DNA of 64,000 nucleotides from Bacteroidota bacterium. Lineage in GTDB: Bacteria > Bacteroidota > Bacteroidia > Chitinophagales > Chitinophagaceae. The notes under the pieces are model-generated. The model was not told the DNA's origin. It did no database searches and saw nothing but the letters and a program-made list of their open reading frames with translations. Location of the stretch: assembly GCA_023409975.1 (NCBI GenBank), contig JAEYQO010000070.1, positions 1 to 64,000 on the forward strand, written 5' to 3'. Within the stretch, counting starts at the first letter, position 1; every line of letters begins with the position of its first letter. This document shows positions 1-8,152 of the stretch, piece after piece. The position numbers were made by a program, and so were the translations under genes.

Positions 1-478
<478 letters not shown>

Positions 479-566
479 TTATTTATTACCACGTTAATAA
501 AATTGCTTTCCCCCAATATGTCACCTTATTCGGTAACGATATGTGATATCGTCAACCATAAGTTCT

Positions 567-677
<111 letters not shown>

Positions 678-684
678 TTCATTC

Positions 685-719
685 AAAAGCCGTTCAGTAT
701 AACAACTGAACGGCTTTTT
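685..719 (+). terminator. Rho-independent terminator of the rrn operon
   Basis: AAAAGCCGTTCAG and CTGAACGGCTTTTT form a perfect long stem with an 8-nt loop (TATAACAA), followed by T residues. It sits 8 nt after the 5S gene and so ends the rRNA transcript. Confidence 0.92.
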
Positions 720-873
720 GCGTTTGTGGATTTTATGTGGAAAAATCAATTTTGGGATCCACCAAATATATATCTATATTTTCACTGCAACGTTGTAGGA
801 GGTAACCGAAAATCCTTCGAATAGAGTAGGTGTAAGCAAAAAGAAGTTTTTCTGATACTTAAACAGACTGTTT

Positions 874-1119
874 ATGAAGAACTTGTTTGTATATTGGTTG
901 CTGATTATACTTCCCTTGTTGATCGCCTGCGTTATTTACTTCCAGTATAAGGGCAGTTCTTGGCTATATGTAATATTGATATATGTGTTTCTGTATCGTC
1001 CTATAATTGATGGGTGGCGCCTTTACAATCTTGACCTAATTCAGCAGCGAGATTTTTGGAAACTATTGCTACCGTTCTACAGGTTGAAGTTTTTCTCTCG
1101 ATTATATTTAGGTCGTTGA
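874..1119 (+). CDS. Small predicted membrane protein in the insert between the 5S repeats
   Basis: An 81-residue protein that is almost entirely hydrophobic. Residues about 5-24 and 30-46 look like two membrane-spanning helices, and the C-terminal third is basic (RLKFFSRLYLGR). I do not recognise a family. It is clearly more AT-rich than the surrounding genes and lies between the complete and the truncated 5S copy, which suggests that it arrived with the insert. There is no Shine-Dalgarno sequence and no convincing promoter box, and the strong rrn terminator at 685-719 should block read-through from the rRNA operon. It could be a real micro-membrane protein or a chance hydrophobic frame in AT-rich DNA. 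Confidence 0.5.
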   Translation: MKNLFVYWLLIILPLLIACVIYFQYKGSSWLYVILIYVFLYRPIIDGWRLYNLDLIQQRDFWKLLLPFYRLKFFSRLYLGR

Positions 1120-1155
1120 CGTGTGCTCACTTCCGGCCAATGCGGGGTGGGCAGC

Positions 1156-1202
1156 GGCCGATGGTACTGCACCACAATGCGGGAGAGTAGGTAGCTGCCA
1201 TA
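1156..1202 (+). pseudogene. Truncated 5S rRNA (3' 47 nt only)
   Basis: Identical over its whole length to 631-677 of the intact 5S gene, but the bases before 1156 share nothing with the 5' half of 5S rRNA. It cannot fold as a 5S molecule. It is either the scar of an insertion or recombination event at the 5S gene or the remnant of a second tandem 5S gene. Confidence 0.88.
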
Positions 1203-1243
1203 TTTATTCAAAAGCCGTTCAGTATAACAACTGAACGGCTTTT
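1156..1243 (+). repeat. 88-bp direct repeat, copy 2
   Basis: Second copy of the 631-718 unit, with one mismatch at 1205. It contains a 47-nt 5S tail and a complete terminator but nothing of the 5' 64 nt of 5S rRNA. Confidence 0.93.
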
Positions 1244-1246
1244 CTG
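1210..1246 (+). terminator. Second copy of the rrn-type terminator
   Basis: The same perfect stem-loop as at 685-719 (AAAAGCCGTTCAG ... CTGAACGGCTTTT), here ending TTTTCTGTTTT. It would end any transcript of the small membrane ORF at 874. Confidence 0.85.
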
Positions 1247-1324
1247 TTTTATGCCATTGCTACGAATCTTTCCAAAATTGTCTTTATATTTATTCGTGAT
1301 TTATAGGCTTTCGTCATTAACTCA

Positions 1325-1828
1325 ATGCCCATGAAACTTATAAAGCTTACACTCGTCGCTTTATCTATCGCCGCTATCGCCCTTGCTGGATCATTCAGTG
1401 CAACATTCGTAGCTAACTCTGATCCAACCGAATCGTCTGAGACATTTTCCAAAAAGGTCTCCATCGTTGATATCCCCGGTAAAGAGTTACTTTTTATCAT
1501 CAATCTCGACGATCATGGCGCTTTTTCCGAGTACTTTCGATTTCAATACGATGAAGGTGATGCTACCTTCCTAAACGGAAAAAAGGGATTTTTCATTGCC
1601 TCAGCCGAAGAGAATCGCCTGCTCATTAAAACATCAATGGGATCTACCATGGTCTTTTCTATGAATGATGAAAGTATTTTACCTGGGTATGGTCTGGGTA
1701 GACACTGGGGCAGGTACAAATTGGATCTGCAACGATACAATCCTATAGTCTCCCTGAAGTCAGGCAGCACCCCATCACCGCTGCTCGAACCGGGCCAGCA
1801 AAAGGCTGTTCTTTATCCTTTTGATTGA
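1325..1828 (+). CDS. Hypothetical exported protein
   Basis: A 167-residue protein of no family I recognise. The N-terminus (KLIKLTLVALSIAAIALAG) is a signal peptide or single membrane anchor. The rest looks like a small soluble beta-rich domain without conserved catalytic residues that I can name. The ATG codons at 1325 and 1331 are both possible starts; the second places the two lysines at the usual position for a signal peptide. It lies directly after the truncated 5S repeat and 33 bp before the next small membrane gene. An overlapping minus-strand frame of 84 codons is a shadow. Confidence 0.7.
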   Translation: MPMKLIKLTLVALSIAAIALAGSFSATFVANSDPTESSETFSKKVSIVDIPGKELLFIINLDDHGAFSEYFRFQYDEGDATFLNGKKGFFIASAEENRLLIKTSMGSTMVFSMNDESILPGYGLGRHWGRYKLDLQRYNPIVSLKSGSTPSPLLEPGQQKAVLYPFD

Positions 1829-1856
1829 TTGCTGTTTTACAAATAGTCTATCTTCG
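1829..1856 (+). promoter_or_regulatory. Predicted Bacteroidota promoter, leaderless type
   Basis: A -33-like TTG at 1829-1831 and a -7-like TATCTTCG at 1849-1856 are 17 bp apart. The second is a TTCG variant of TAnnTTTG. The start codon at 1862 is only 5 nt after the box, so transcription would start at or next to the ATG. Confidence 0.4.
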
Positions 1857-1861
1857 GCGCC

Positions 1862-2062
1862 ATGAATTCCCAGGGCTCCCTTAGTGGTATCGTACTGGCA
1901 GTCGGCTACATACTCTTTCATATCATGCTGCTGCTGCTCATGTATCGTTTCGAATCAGATTCCAGAGAAAGGATTAAATGGACGCTGCTGATTCTATTGA
2001 TTCCAGTCGCAGGAGGACTGTTATACTTGCTGCATTACAATAAACAACGCAACAACAGCTAG
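1862..2062 (+). CDS. Small PLDc_N-like integral membrane protein
   Basis: 66 residues with two transmembrane helices (about 9-28 and 39-57), a charged loop between them (RFESDSRERIK), and the pattern KWTLLILLIPVAGGLLYLL. A W...P..G...Y pattern in the second helix is characteristic of the 'phospholipase D N-terminal' (cardiolipin-synthase-like) membrane domain, which also occurs as a free-standing small protein. Its function alone is unknown. The stop codon TAG shares the palindrome CTAG (2059-2062) with the stop codon of the convergent thioesterase gene. Confidence 0.75.
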   Translation: MNSQGSLSGIVLAVGYILFHIMLLLLMYRFESDSRERIKWTLLILLIPVAGGLLYLLHYNKQRNNS

Positions 2063-2454
2063 GTCTTTAAATGGGCAAAGAGTTTATCGAGCTTCGCTTT
2101 AACAACGATTTTCTGCCATTGTCTCCCTTTCGCAATAACCCTTTCTCCCACCCGGGCCTCAAAATCTGTAATCACCTCGTTCTTTCTTACTTCCACTAAA
2201 GTTGCAGTAAACACGACTTCCTGATCGACCAAAGCGGGTGAAGTATGTTCTATGGTTATCCCTGTACCAATACCCTCTTCGCCAGCTTCTTTCATTTCCA
2301 GGACAAACAGCCTTCCGCTCCATTCTGCATCCCTTGCCAACGCAAAGGTGGAATAAACGGCATGGACTTCACCACTCTCAAATCTGGCTGTGTCCTCTGC
2401 TGTGACCAAATGATTAAACGTTTTCGAAGCTCCTGGCTCAAATGGGTTTTTCAT
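2059..2454 (-). CDS. Hot-dog-fold thioesterase (FlK-like)
   Basis: 131 residues with the arrangement of the thioesterase family related to fluoroacetyl-CoA thioesterase. An N-terminal strand leads into TAEDTARFESGEVHAVYSTF, then the helix region LFVLEMKEAGEEGIGTG and the second half VDQEVVFTATLVEVRKNEV, where family members have a V(A/T)ATL strand and a DG-like turn. Such proteins hydrolyse small acyl-CoA thioesters in the cytoplasm; the substrate cannot be read from the sequence. It is a single gene, convergent with the small membrane protein (4-nt overlap of stop codons) and divergent from the HYC gene. Confidence 0.8.
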   Translation of the reverse strand: MKNPFEPGASKTFNHLVTAEDTARFESGEVHAVYSTFALARDAEWSGRLFVLEMKEAGEEGIGTGITIEHTSPALVDQEVVFTATLVEVRKNEVITDFEARVGERVIAKGRQWQKIVVKAKLDKLFAHLKT

Positions 2455-2516
2455 AAGGACAAAATAATGTAAAAGAATCCGCAGCTTCTATAACAAGTCG
2501 TTAAACTCAGTATTCG

Positions 2517-2524
2517 TATTTTTG
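2517..2524 (+). promoter_or_regulatory. -7 promoter box before the putative copper cluster
   Basis: TATTTTTG matches TAnnTTTG exactly and lies 9 nt before the ATG at 2534. I see no clear TTG at the -33 distance. It would start a very short or leaderless transcript for the three-gene cluster. Confidence 0.45.
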
Positions 2525-2533
2525 TAACAATTA

Positions 2534-2944
2534 ATGCGGAAGCTGATCGTCATACCCGTTCTACTCTTCTACCTGATGGCTGTATCAGGTGTGATGATCC
2601 ACGCGCACTATTGTGGTGAAATGCTCGCCTCCTGGTCGGTTTACCTCCAGGGTGATGGTTGCGAAGATGGTGGCTGTGACGATGAAGAAGATCAGCCCGA
2701 TAGCTGCTGCAAGAATGAGGTCATTGCATCGAAGATCTCTGCTGATCAACAGATGGTGGAAGGATTTAAATGGAAGTCTCAGGACTACTTCGCCATTCTT
2801 CCTGTTCCTCAAACCAGCTATACTCAGCAGTTAGCTGCCGTCTCTCTTGCGACACTGCGGACTAACCAACCCAATGCTCCGCCAGGGCTCTGGCAACAGA
2901 TCCCTCTTTACAAACTACACCTGTCATTGACCTATTACGGCTAA
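2534..2944 (+). CDS. HYC_CC_PP family protein
   Basis: 136 residues with a signal peptide (KLIVIPVLLFYLMAVSGV), then H25-Y26-C27, a Cys/acid-rich segment with C43 and C48, a CC pair at 58-59 (DSCCK), and the C-terminal motif NAPPG. These three marks, HYC, CC and PP, define the family that gave the name, found in Bacteroidota next to HMA-domain proteins and TonB receptors. The role is unproven; a periplasmic, metal (probably copper) binding protein is the natural inference from the thiols. It is the first gene of a run with the HMA protein (56-bp gap) and the TonB receptor. Confidence 0.85.
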   Translation: MRKLIVIPVLLFYLMAVSGVMIHAHYCGEMLASWSVYLQGDGCEDGGCDDEEDQPDSCCKNEVIASKISADQQMVEGFKWKSQDYFAILPVPQTSYTQQLAAVSLATLRTNQPNAPPGLWQQIPLYKLHLSLTYYG

Positions 2945-3000
2945 GTTACTTCCGGTATCACTGGACAGTAATCTTATTTAGTAACCGTAATATATAGACA

Positions 3001-3348
3001 ATGAAACATCTGATTTTCATTTTATTTTTCTCTACACTAGCTACCGGTGCATTTGCACAGGAGCAAAACCTTATAAAGTCTGATACCTTTTCCGTTGAGG
3101 GAAACTGCAATATGTGCAAAAAACGGATTGAGAATGCTGCCTATCTGAAGGGTGTAAAACGTGCAGATTGGGATAAGAATTCCAAAAAGCTTGTGGTCAT
3201 CTACCGCACAGACAAAGCCTCGCTTGCAGATATTCAAAAGAAAGTGGCTGCAGTGGGTCATGCCAATGAAGCTTTGGCCGCTGAAGAGTCAGCATACAGC
3301 AAACTGCCAGCCTGTTGTCAGTATAAATCCGATAACCGTACTCATTAA
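3001..3348 (+). CDS. Periplasmic HMA-domain (CxxC) metal-binding protein
   Basis: 115 residues: signal peptide 1-19 (cleavage after AFA), then a heavy-metal-associated ferredoxin-like fold with the metal site at residues 35-40, where C36 and C39 sit in GNCNMCKKRIE, followed by the expected A..L.GV..A.WD pattern. A second thiol pair, C105-C106, lies in a short tail (PACCQYK). HMA domains of this kind hold one Cu(I) or a similar soft ion between the two cysteines and pass it to a partner. The stop codon is 8 bp before the TonB receptor start, so the two genes are almost certainly co-transcribed. Confidence 0.9.
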   Translation: MKHLIFILFFSTLATGAFAQEQNLIKSDTFSVEGNCNMCKKRIENAAYLKGVKRADWDKNSKKLVVIYRTDKASLADIQKKVAAVGHANEALAAEESAYSKLPACCQYKSDNRTH

Positions 3349-3356
3349 TCTGCTTT

Positions 3357-5606
3357 ATGAATTACGTTAAATTCGGGTTGCTGATAAGCACCATATTTTG
3401 TGCTATACAGGTATCTGCGCAGGCGACCAGAGAGGTTTCCGGAAAGGTTTCCGAGAAGTCGGCAGAAGGTACACTGTCAGCGTTACCAGGTGCGATAGTA
3501 GAAACTCCGGGAAAGGAATCCGGCACGCAGACGGATGCGGATGGGCGGTTTAAACTGAGTGTCCCTGACTCCGTCAATAGTTTAATCGTTTCTTTCGTCG
3601 GGTACGAAACTGATACAGTTGAGCTGACGACCGGCAGAGATGAGTATTTTCTGACGCTCTACCGGCCCCGGTCTTTGGACGAGGTAACTGTCGTTAGCCG
3701 GCAGAAGTCCACCACCATCAGTCTGCTGGATCCCATAAAGTCTGAAAAGATCGGAGCCAGGGAACTGCTGAAGGCAGCCTGTTGCAATCTTTCAGAAAGC
3801 TTCGAGACGACCCCATCTGTCGATGTGGCCTTTACAGATGCAGTTTCGGGTTATAAACAAATTCAGATGCTGGGTCTCGCCGGACCCTACACGCTGATAA
3901 CGCGTGAAAACATACCAGATACCCGCGGCCTGGCCTCCATCACCGGTCTCACTTTTACGCCCGGAACCTGGATTGAAGGTATGCAGCTCAGCAAAGGAAC
4001 CGGCAGTGTCGTCAATGGGTATGAAAGTGTAGCAGGACAGATCAATATTGAATGGAGGAAGCCTTTTGAGGAGAAGGAAGAACGCTGGCACCTGAATCTT
4101 TACCAGAATACTCAGGCCAGAACCGAAGCCAATATCGTTCACCGTAAGGTTTTCAATGAAGAACTCTCCTCCAATCTGCTGCTGCATGCTAAGTCCCAAT
4201 GGCTGAAGCTGGATGAAAACAAAGATGGATTTCTGGATCAGCCACTGGATAAGGTGTTCGTCGCAGCCAATCGGTGGTTCTGGTTCAGCCCTTCCGGATG
4301 GGAGATCCAGGGCGGTGTCAAGGGTACTTATGTAGATAATATCGGGGGGCAGATGGAGTATGAGCCGGGGACGGAGCAGACAGCAGGCAAGCCTTGGGGA
4401 TACGAAATGAACATCCGCCGGGCTGAGGGCTGGGCTAAGATCGGACACCTATTTGAGAACAAGCCCGCTACCAGCATCGGCTTACAGCTCTCAGGTATCT
4501 ATCATCAGCAGGACGCCTTATATGGAAGTCGTGACTACAGCGCCATCCAGAAAAGCTTTTACTCCAATTTGATCTATCAATCGATCATCAATAATACCAA
4601 CCACATCATCAAGCTTGGGTTGAGTGCATTGGTCGACCGTTATGAAGAGCAGTTTCATGGAACGGGATATAACCGGGATGAGATAGTGCCTGGCGCTTTT
4701 GCCGAGTATACCTACAACTATCTGGAGAAATTCAATGTTGTTGCCGGTTTGCGCGCAGACCACCACAATCTGTTTGGAGCATTTCTGACTCCCAGACTGC
4801 ACGTTCGTTATGCGCCCTTTGAACAAACAGCCCTCAGGGCCTCGGTCGGAAGGGCACAGCGCACAGCCAATATCTTCGCAGAAAATACCGGGTTCCTGGC
4901 CAGTAACCGCAGCTTTCAGGTGGTCTCTGCAGAGTCAGGGAATGGTTATGGTCTGAATCCCGAAGTGGCCTGGAACTATGGTGTCAACCTAACCCAGAAG
5001 TTTATTTTGAACTACAGGGATGGCGCATTCTCCATGGACTACTACCACACAGATTTCGAGAATCAGATAGTGGTCGATGTCGAAAACCCTCATACGGTTC
5101 GCTTCTATAATCTCGATGGCAACTCGTTCGCCAACAGCTTCCAGGCTCAGCTGGACTATGAGCTGATCAGAATGCTGGATCTCCGCCTGGCCTATCGCTG
5201 GTATGATGTAAAGACAACTTACGATGGTGTACTTAAGGAGAAGCCGCTGATCTCAGCTCACAGAGCATTTGCTAATCTGGGCTATGAAACTCGCAACAAC
5301 TGGAAGTTTGACTATACGATTCAGTGGGTGAGCTCCAAAAGAATTCCCTCTGTTCACGCTCATCACGGAGGCCTGAATCCGGAGTCCAGGTCGCCGGACT
5401 TCACACTAATGAACGCACAGGTGAGTAAAACCTGGAACGATGTGTTTGAAGTCTATATCGGAGGAGAAAACCTGACAAACTACATGATGCACGCCCCGGT
5501 ACTGGGTGCAGATAATCCCTGGGGACAGGGCTTTGATGCCACCATGATCTGGGGACCGGTCATGGGACGAAATGTCTATGCAGGCTTCCGCTGGAAGATC
5601 ATGTAA
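3357..5606 (+). CDS. TonB-dependent outer-membrane receptor, putative metal (copper) type
   Basis: 749 residues: signal peptide 1-22, CarboxypepD-reg-like domain about 25-105 (REVSGKVSE ... DADGRFKLSVPD), plug domain about 125-235, and a 22-strand type barrel to the C-terminus, which ends in an aromatic-rich strand (YAGFRWKIM). The plug carries a cysteine pair C142-C143 in LLKAACCNLSESFETTPSVD. The receptor should import or bind a ligand at the outer membrane using TonB energy. The ligand is not encoded in any one motif; the neighbouring HYC_CC_PP and CxxC proteins and the plug thiols point to copper. The length is normal for the family. Confidence 0.9.
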   Translation: MNYVKFGLLISTIFCAIQVSAQATREVSGKVSEKSAEGTLSALPGAIVETPGKESGTQTDADGRFKLSVPDSVNSLIVSFVGYETDTVELTTGRDEYFLTLYRPRSLDEVTVVSRQKSTTISLLDPIKSEKIGARELLKAACCNLSESFETTPSVDVAFTDAVSGYKQIQMLGLAGPYTLITRENIPDTRGLASITGLTFTPGTWIEGMQLSKGTGSVVNGYESVAGQINIEWRKPFEEKEERWHLNLYQNTQARTEANIVHRKVFNEELSSNLLLHAKSQWLKLDENKDGFLDQPLDKVFVAANRWFWFSPSGWEIQGGVKGTYVDNIGGQMEYEPGTEQTAGKPWGYEMNIRRAEGWAKIGHLFENKPATSIGLQLSGIYHQQDALYGSRDYSAIQKSFYSNLIYQSIINNTNHIIKLGLSALVDRYEEQFHGTGYNRDEIVPGAFAEYTYNYLEKFNVVAGLRADHHNLFGAFLTPRLHVRYAPFEQTALRASVGRAQRTANIFAENTGFLASNRSFQVVSAESGNGYGLNPEVAWNYGVNLTQKFILNYRDGAFSMDYYHTDFENQIVVDVENPHTVRFYNLDGNSFANSFQAQLDYELIRMLDLRLAYRWYDVKTTYDGVLKEKPLISAHRAFANLGYETRNNWKFDYTIQWVSSKRIPSVHAHHGGLNPESRSPDFTLMNAQVSKTWNDVFEVYIGGENLTNYMMHAPVLGADNPWGQGFDATMIWGPVMGRNVYAGFRWKIM

Positions 5607-5615
5607 AATGAAACG

Positions 5616-5643
5616 ATAAGAGCCGGCCATGACCGGCTCTTAT
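5616..5643. terminator. Bidirectional stem-loop between convergent genes
   Basis: ATAAGAGCCGG at 5616-5626 pairs perfectly with CCGGCTCTTAT at 5633-5643 around a 6-nt loop. It separates the TonB receptor from the convergent OmpA gene. Neither flank has a long T-run, so termination efficiency is uncertain. Confidence 0.65.
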
Positions 5644-5645
5644 CC

Positions 5646-6563
5646 TTACCGGGCCAGTATTCTGATTTCTACTCTCCGGTTTGTCGCAGCTTCCTCCTGT
5701 GTCTGTTCATTTGGGTAAATGGGCTTACTCTTTCCATAACCCACATAACTCAGCCGGTGCGCGGCTACACCTCTTGCTTTCAGGTATTCAAAAATGAACC
5801 GCGCGCGATTGACGGACAAATCCAACTGATGGGAATCCAGATCGTAAGCATCCGCTATGTTATTACTGATGCAACATACATGTCCCTCAATTCTTATAGC
5901 CATCCCGGGGTTGTCCAGCATAGCTTCCAGCAACATATCCAGTTCCTCGTAGGAGGTCTGTTTGGGAAAGTGTCTTCCCATCGGGAAGTAAATATTCTTC
6001 AGGATAAAGGTTTTACCAGTGGGCACTTGCTCAATACTAAATCCCGGATCAGAAGAGGAAGGCGGAACAACCAGCTTCTCAGAAGGGCGCATTACGATGA
6101 AAGTATCACTACCGTCTTGTGGAACGCTGGCCACCGGTGGTGCGGCGTCTATCGATCGGACGTATTCCATCACAATATCCACCCTTCGGTCCTCCGGAAT
6201 CCCTCTCGTGCTCCGGAGCGTATCGGCCCTCTTTACTTCACCTCTCCCGATTAAAAGTTTAATGAGCTGGTCCCGGATCCCTGAGCCTGTCAGGTATTCC
6301 CTCACATTGCTGGCCCGTTTGTGGGAAAGCTCAAGGTTGTACTCGTCAGTAGCAAGATAATCAGCGTAGCCGATGATGGAAACAGGGACGCTGTTATTGA
6401 TTTTTTCCAGATAAAGCAGGGAGTCAATCGTTGTCTTCGATGCGGAACTCAATTCAGCTACATTCAGCTCGAAATAAACCGAGAAGGTATCATTTACTTT
6501 CTGAGCACCTGCCCGGCTCGAAGTAAAGAGCAGGGAAAACAATAAGCAATAGAGTCTGACCAT
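5646..6563 (-). CDS. OmpA-family protein with two tandem peptidoglycan-binding domains
   Basis: 305 residues. After a signal peptide (LYCLLFSLLFTSSRAGAQ) come two complete OmpA-like domains. The first is at about 27-133 (VYFELNVAEL ... SIIGYAD ... LSHKRASNVREYL ... RRVDIVMEY) and the second at about 190-303 (IYFPMGRHFP ... IRIEGHVC ... LSVNRARFIFEYL ... NRRVEIRIL). Each keeps the helix with the N/H-x2-RA pattern and the terminal RRV. OmpA-like domains bind peptidoglycan through diaminopimelate. There is no barrel, so this is a periplasmic protein that may cross-link the wall. The two domains are diverged, not a recent duplication. It appears to be a single gene. Confidence 0.85.
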   Translation of the reverse strand: MVRLYCLLFSLLFTSSRAGAQKVNDTFSVYFELNVAELSSASKTTIDSLLYLEKINNSVPVSIIGYADYLATDEYNLELSHKRASNVREYLTGSGIRDQLIKLLIGRGEVKRADTLRSTRGIPEDRRVDIVMEYVRSIDAAPPVASVPQDGSDTFIVMRPSEKLVVPPSSSDPGFSIEQVPTGKTFILKNIYFPMGRHFPKQTSYEELDMLLEAMLDNPGMAIRIEGHVCCISNNIADAYDLDSHQLDLSVNRARFIFEYLKARGVAAHRLSYVGYGKSKPIYPNEQTQEEAATNRRVEIRILAR

Positions 6564-6813
6564 GAACCAGCTTGGAAAAACAAGATATTACATATCATGC
6601 TGCTATCAAAATAAACAGACACCGTCACGGTCTCACAACAGGGAGTGGGGTGGCTCTATTCAGAACATGTTACCGTTCTGTTTCGCTATCTCCGGTTTCA
6701 TAGCCCTCGTACTGATGGCAGGCCAGAATGTCTTTGCGTATTATAACAACGATTGGTTTGGGTTCCGGATTCAGAACGCAGGTACGCTGAAGTCGATGCT
6801 CGTGATGTAGTGA

Positions 6814-7299
6814 TCAGTTTTCTGCGCCGGGCCAGAGCAGCTCCTCGTTTTTAAAGAAGGGACCGATCTGTAACTCTGTCAGCTCGTAGTTCTCAAACCA
6901 CAGGCTCATGCTGCCTTTGTCGATGTGGATCAGACAGTTCTCCGGACTTTCTTCACGAACTTCCTCATCTTCTTCAGGTGTTCCCCACTGGCGTTTTTCA
7001 AACTCCTGCAGCAGTTCTTCCTTTGTTCTGCCTATAAGTGGCTGACCTTCAAGAGTGTATTCATCAGAGCTGACAGCAATACTACTCAGCCGCCATTTGT
7101 GTTCCTCATCAAATGACAGGGAAAGACTTAGCTCATCATAATGCCAGGCCTCTGTATTATCTCCTTCGCAATCTGAAAGATTATACCGTTCTGTTTCCGT
7201 AGGCGCCCCCAGGAGGGCCTTTACCTGGTCGCGGCTCATGCCAAAGGTCAGCGTGCCAATCCCCTTGCCGGGATGTATTTCTTTGAGATGTTCTTTCAT
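6814..7299 (-). CDS. Hypothetical cytoplasmic protein
   Basis: 161 residues, acidic, without a signal peptide. It opens with a motif shared by a range of small bacterial proteins (GKGIGTLTFGMSRDQVKALL followed by GAPTE), resembling the BamE/SmpA-like two-helix start, then alternating strands (LSLSFDEEHKWRLSSIAV) and a glutamate-rich loop. I do not recognise a defined family; an immunity-protein-like fold is possible but no toxin gene is nearby. A perfect 7-bp inverted repeat (CCGGCAA/TTGCCGG, 7318-7338) lies just upstream in its leader or promoter region. Confidence 0.7.
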   Translation of the reverse strand: MKEHLKEIHPGKGIGTLTFGMSRDQVKALLGAPTETERYNLSDCEGDNTEAWHYDELSLSLSFDEEHKWRLSSIAVSSDEYTLEGQPLIGRTKEELLQEFEKRQWGTPEEDEEVREESPENCLIHIDKGSMSLWFENYELTELQIGPFFKNEELLWPGAEN

Positions 7300-7371
7300 T
7301 TTTGCTGTTTGTGAAAGCCGGCAAAAAAAGCTTGCCGGGCCCGTAAAGATGAGGAATTTGGCTGGAATACG

Positions 7372-7403
7372 TTTGGTGAATTCAGTTTATATACCTACCT
7401 TGA
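7372..7403 (+). promoter_or_regulatory. Predicted promoter of the RRM gene
   Basis: TTTG at 7372-7375 and TACCTTGA at 7396-7403 are 20 bp apart, close to the Bacteroidota -33/-7 arrangement with one deviation in the second box. The resulting leader would be about 60 nt and contains a short GC-rich inverted repeat, unlike the leaderless arrangement of several other genes here. Confidence 0.35.
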
Positions 7404-7470
7404 ACCTCTGCTGGCCCGGCATCCGGCTTCTGCCGACGCTTGAAATGCCGCAGAATAAAATCGAAAAAAC

Positions 7471-8040
7471 ATGAATCTCTATGTAGGGAATCTGAGTCCC
7501 GAAACAAACGAACAACAACTACGTGAGCTCTTTTCTGAGTTTGGCGCTATCAAGTCTGTGAAGCTTATCATCGATCCACAAACAGGTTTCCCTAAAGGTT
7601 TCGGTTTTGTAGAGATGGAAGAGAAAGGAAGCGGCTACGACGCTATCGATAATCTTGATTATACCTGGTTTATGGGTGGGATCATCTCAGTAAGAGAAGC
7701 CAAGAATAATAAGACTCAAATCAACAACAGGGGTGGGGGTCAGCGAGGCTTTCAGAAACGTCCTGGCGGTGGCGGTGGATACAACCGCAACGGTGGAGGT
7801 GGATATAATTCCAATCGTTCTTTCGGCTCTCAGGGCGGAAACCGTTCATACGGCAACCGTTCCTATGGCGACAATCAGGGGAATCGCTCCTATGGCGATA
7901 ATCAGGGTAACCGTGCCTATGGTGACAGTCAGGGTAACCGCTCCTATGGCGATGATCAAAGCAACCGTTCCTATGGTGAGGGAGGTGGTTCCAGAAACTA
8001 CAACAGCACTAACGACAGTAATAATTATCATCTGGACTAA
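7471..8040 (+). CDS. RNA-binding protein: RRM domain plus Gly/Arg/Tyr-rich repetitive tail
   Basis: 189 residues. The first 80 form a single RNA recognition motif with RNP2 LYVGNLS (3-9) and RNP1 KGFGFVEM (42-49), both with the aromatic residues that stack on RNA bases. From about residue 85 the protein is low complexity: RGGG and GGGGYN runs, then a degenerate NRSYGDNQG repeat from residue 124 (five or six units), then an SN-rich end. This is the architecture of bacterial RRM proteins in cyanobacteria and Bacteroidota, some of them cold- or stress-regulated. It probably binds mRNA in the cytoplasm; the tail resembles phase-separating eukaryotic RGG/SYG tails. A terminator follows at 8072. 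Confidence 0.93.
   Translation: MNLYVGNLSPETNEQQLRELFSEFGAIKSVKLIIDPQTGFPKGFGFVEMEEKGSGYDAIDNLDYTWFMGGIISVREAKNNKTQINNRGGGQRGFQKRPGGGGGYNRNGGGGYNSNRSFGSQGGNRSYGNRSYGDNQGNRSYGDNQGNRAYGDSQGNRSYGDDQSNRSYGEGGGSRNYNSTNDSNNYHLD
7840..7980 (+). repeat. In-frame tandem repeat, NRSYG(D/N)(N/D/S)QG units
   Basis: About 27-bp units inside the RRM gene encode NRSYGDNQG, NRSYGDNQG, NRAYGDSQG, NRSYGDDQS and shorter forms at both ends. Neighbouring units keep nearly identical DNA, so copy number could vary between strains by slippage without a frameshift. Confidence 0.85.
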
Positions 8041-8071
8041 GATTCCGGACACACACTACTGCAATACAAAA

Positions 8072-8094
8072 GGCTGCCTCCGGCAGCTTTTTTT
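8072..8094 (+). terminator. Terminator of the RRM gene
   Basis: GCTGCC-TCC-GGCAGC hairpin followed by seven T residues, 32 bp after the RRM stop codon. Confidence 0.88.
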
Positions 8095-8123
8095 ATGTGC
8101 AAATCCAGACATCCACCATCAAC

Positions 8124-8152
8124 ACAAAAAAAGAGCCTCCCGAAGGAGGCTC
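8124..8152 (-). terminator. Terminator of the minus-strand lipoprotein gene
   Basis: GAGCCTCC-CGAA-GGAGGCTC hairpin (8133-8152); on the minus strand it is followed by a T-run, seen as the A-run at 8125-8132 on the plus strand. It ends the gene whose stop is at 8175. Confidence 0.85.

Noticed and set aside
719..1155. Integrative element at the 5S gene
   Set aside because: The direct repeats resemble attachment sites, but the insert has no integrase, recombinase or excision gene, so I keep it as a repeat and not as a mobile element.
3792..4448. 218-codon minus-strand frame inside the TonB receptor gene
   Set aside because: Full antisense overlap with a strongly supported gene; composition is that of a shadow frame.
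6562..6810. 82-codon plus-strand frame between the OmpA and the 6814 gene
   Set aside because: It has one hydrophobic stretch (from about 6667) but the N-terminus is non-protein-like, the start is in the OmpA start region, and there is no promoter box. I see nothing else in this 250-bp gap.
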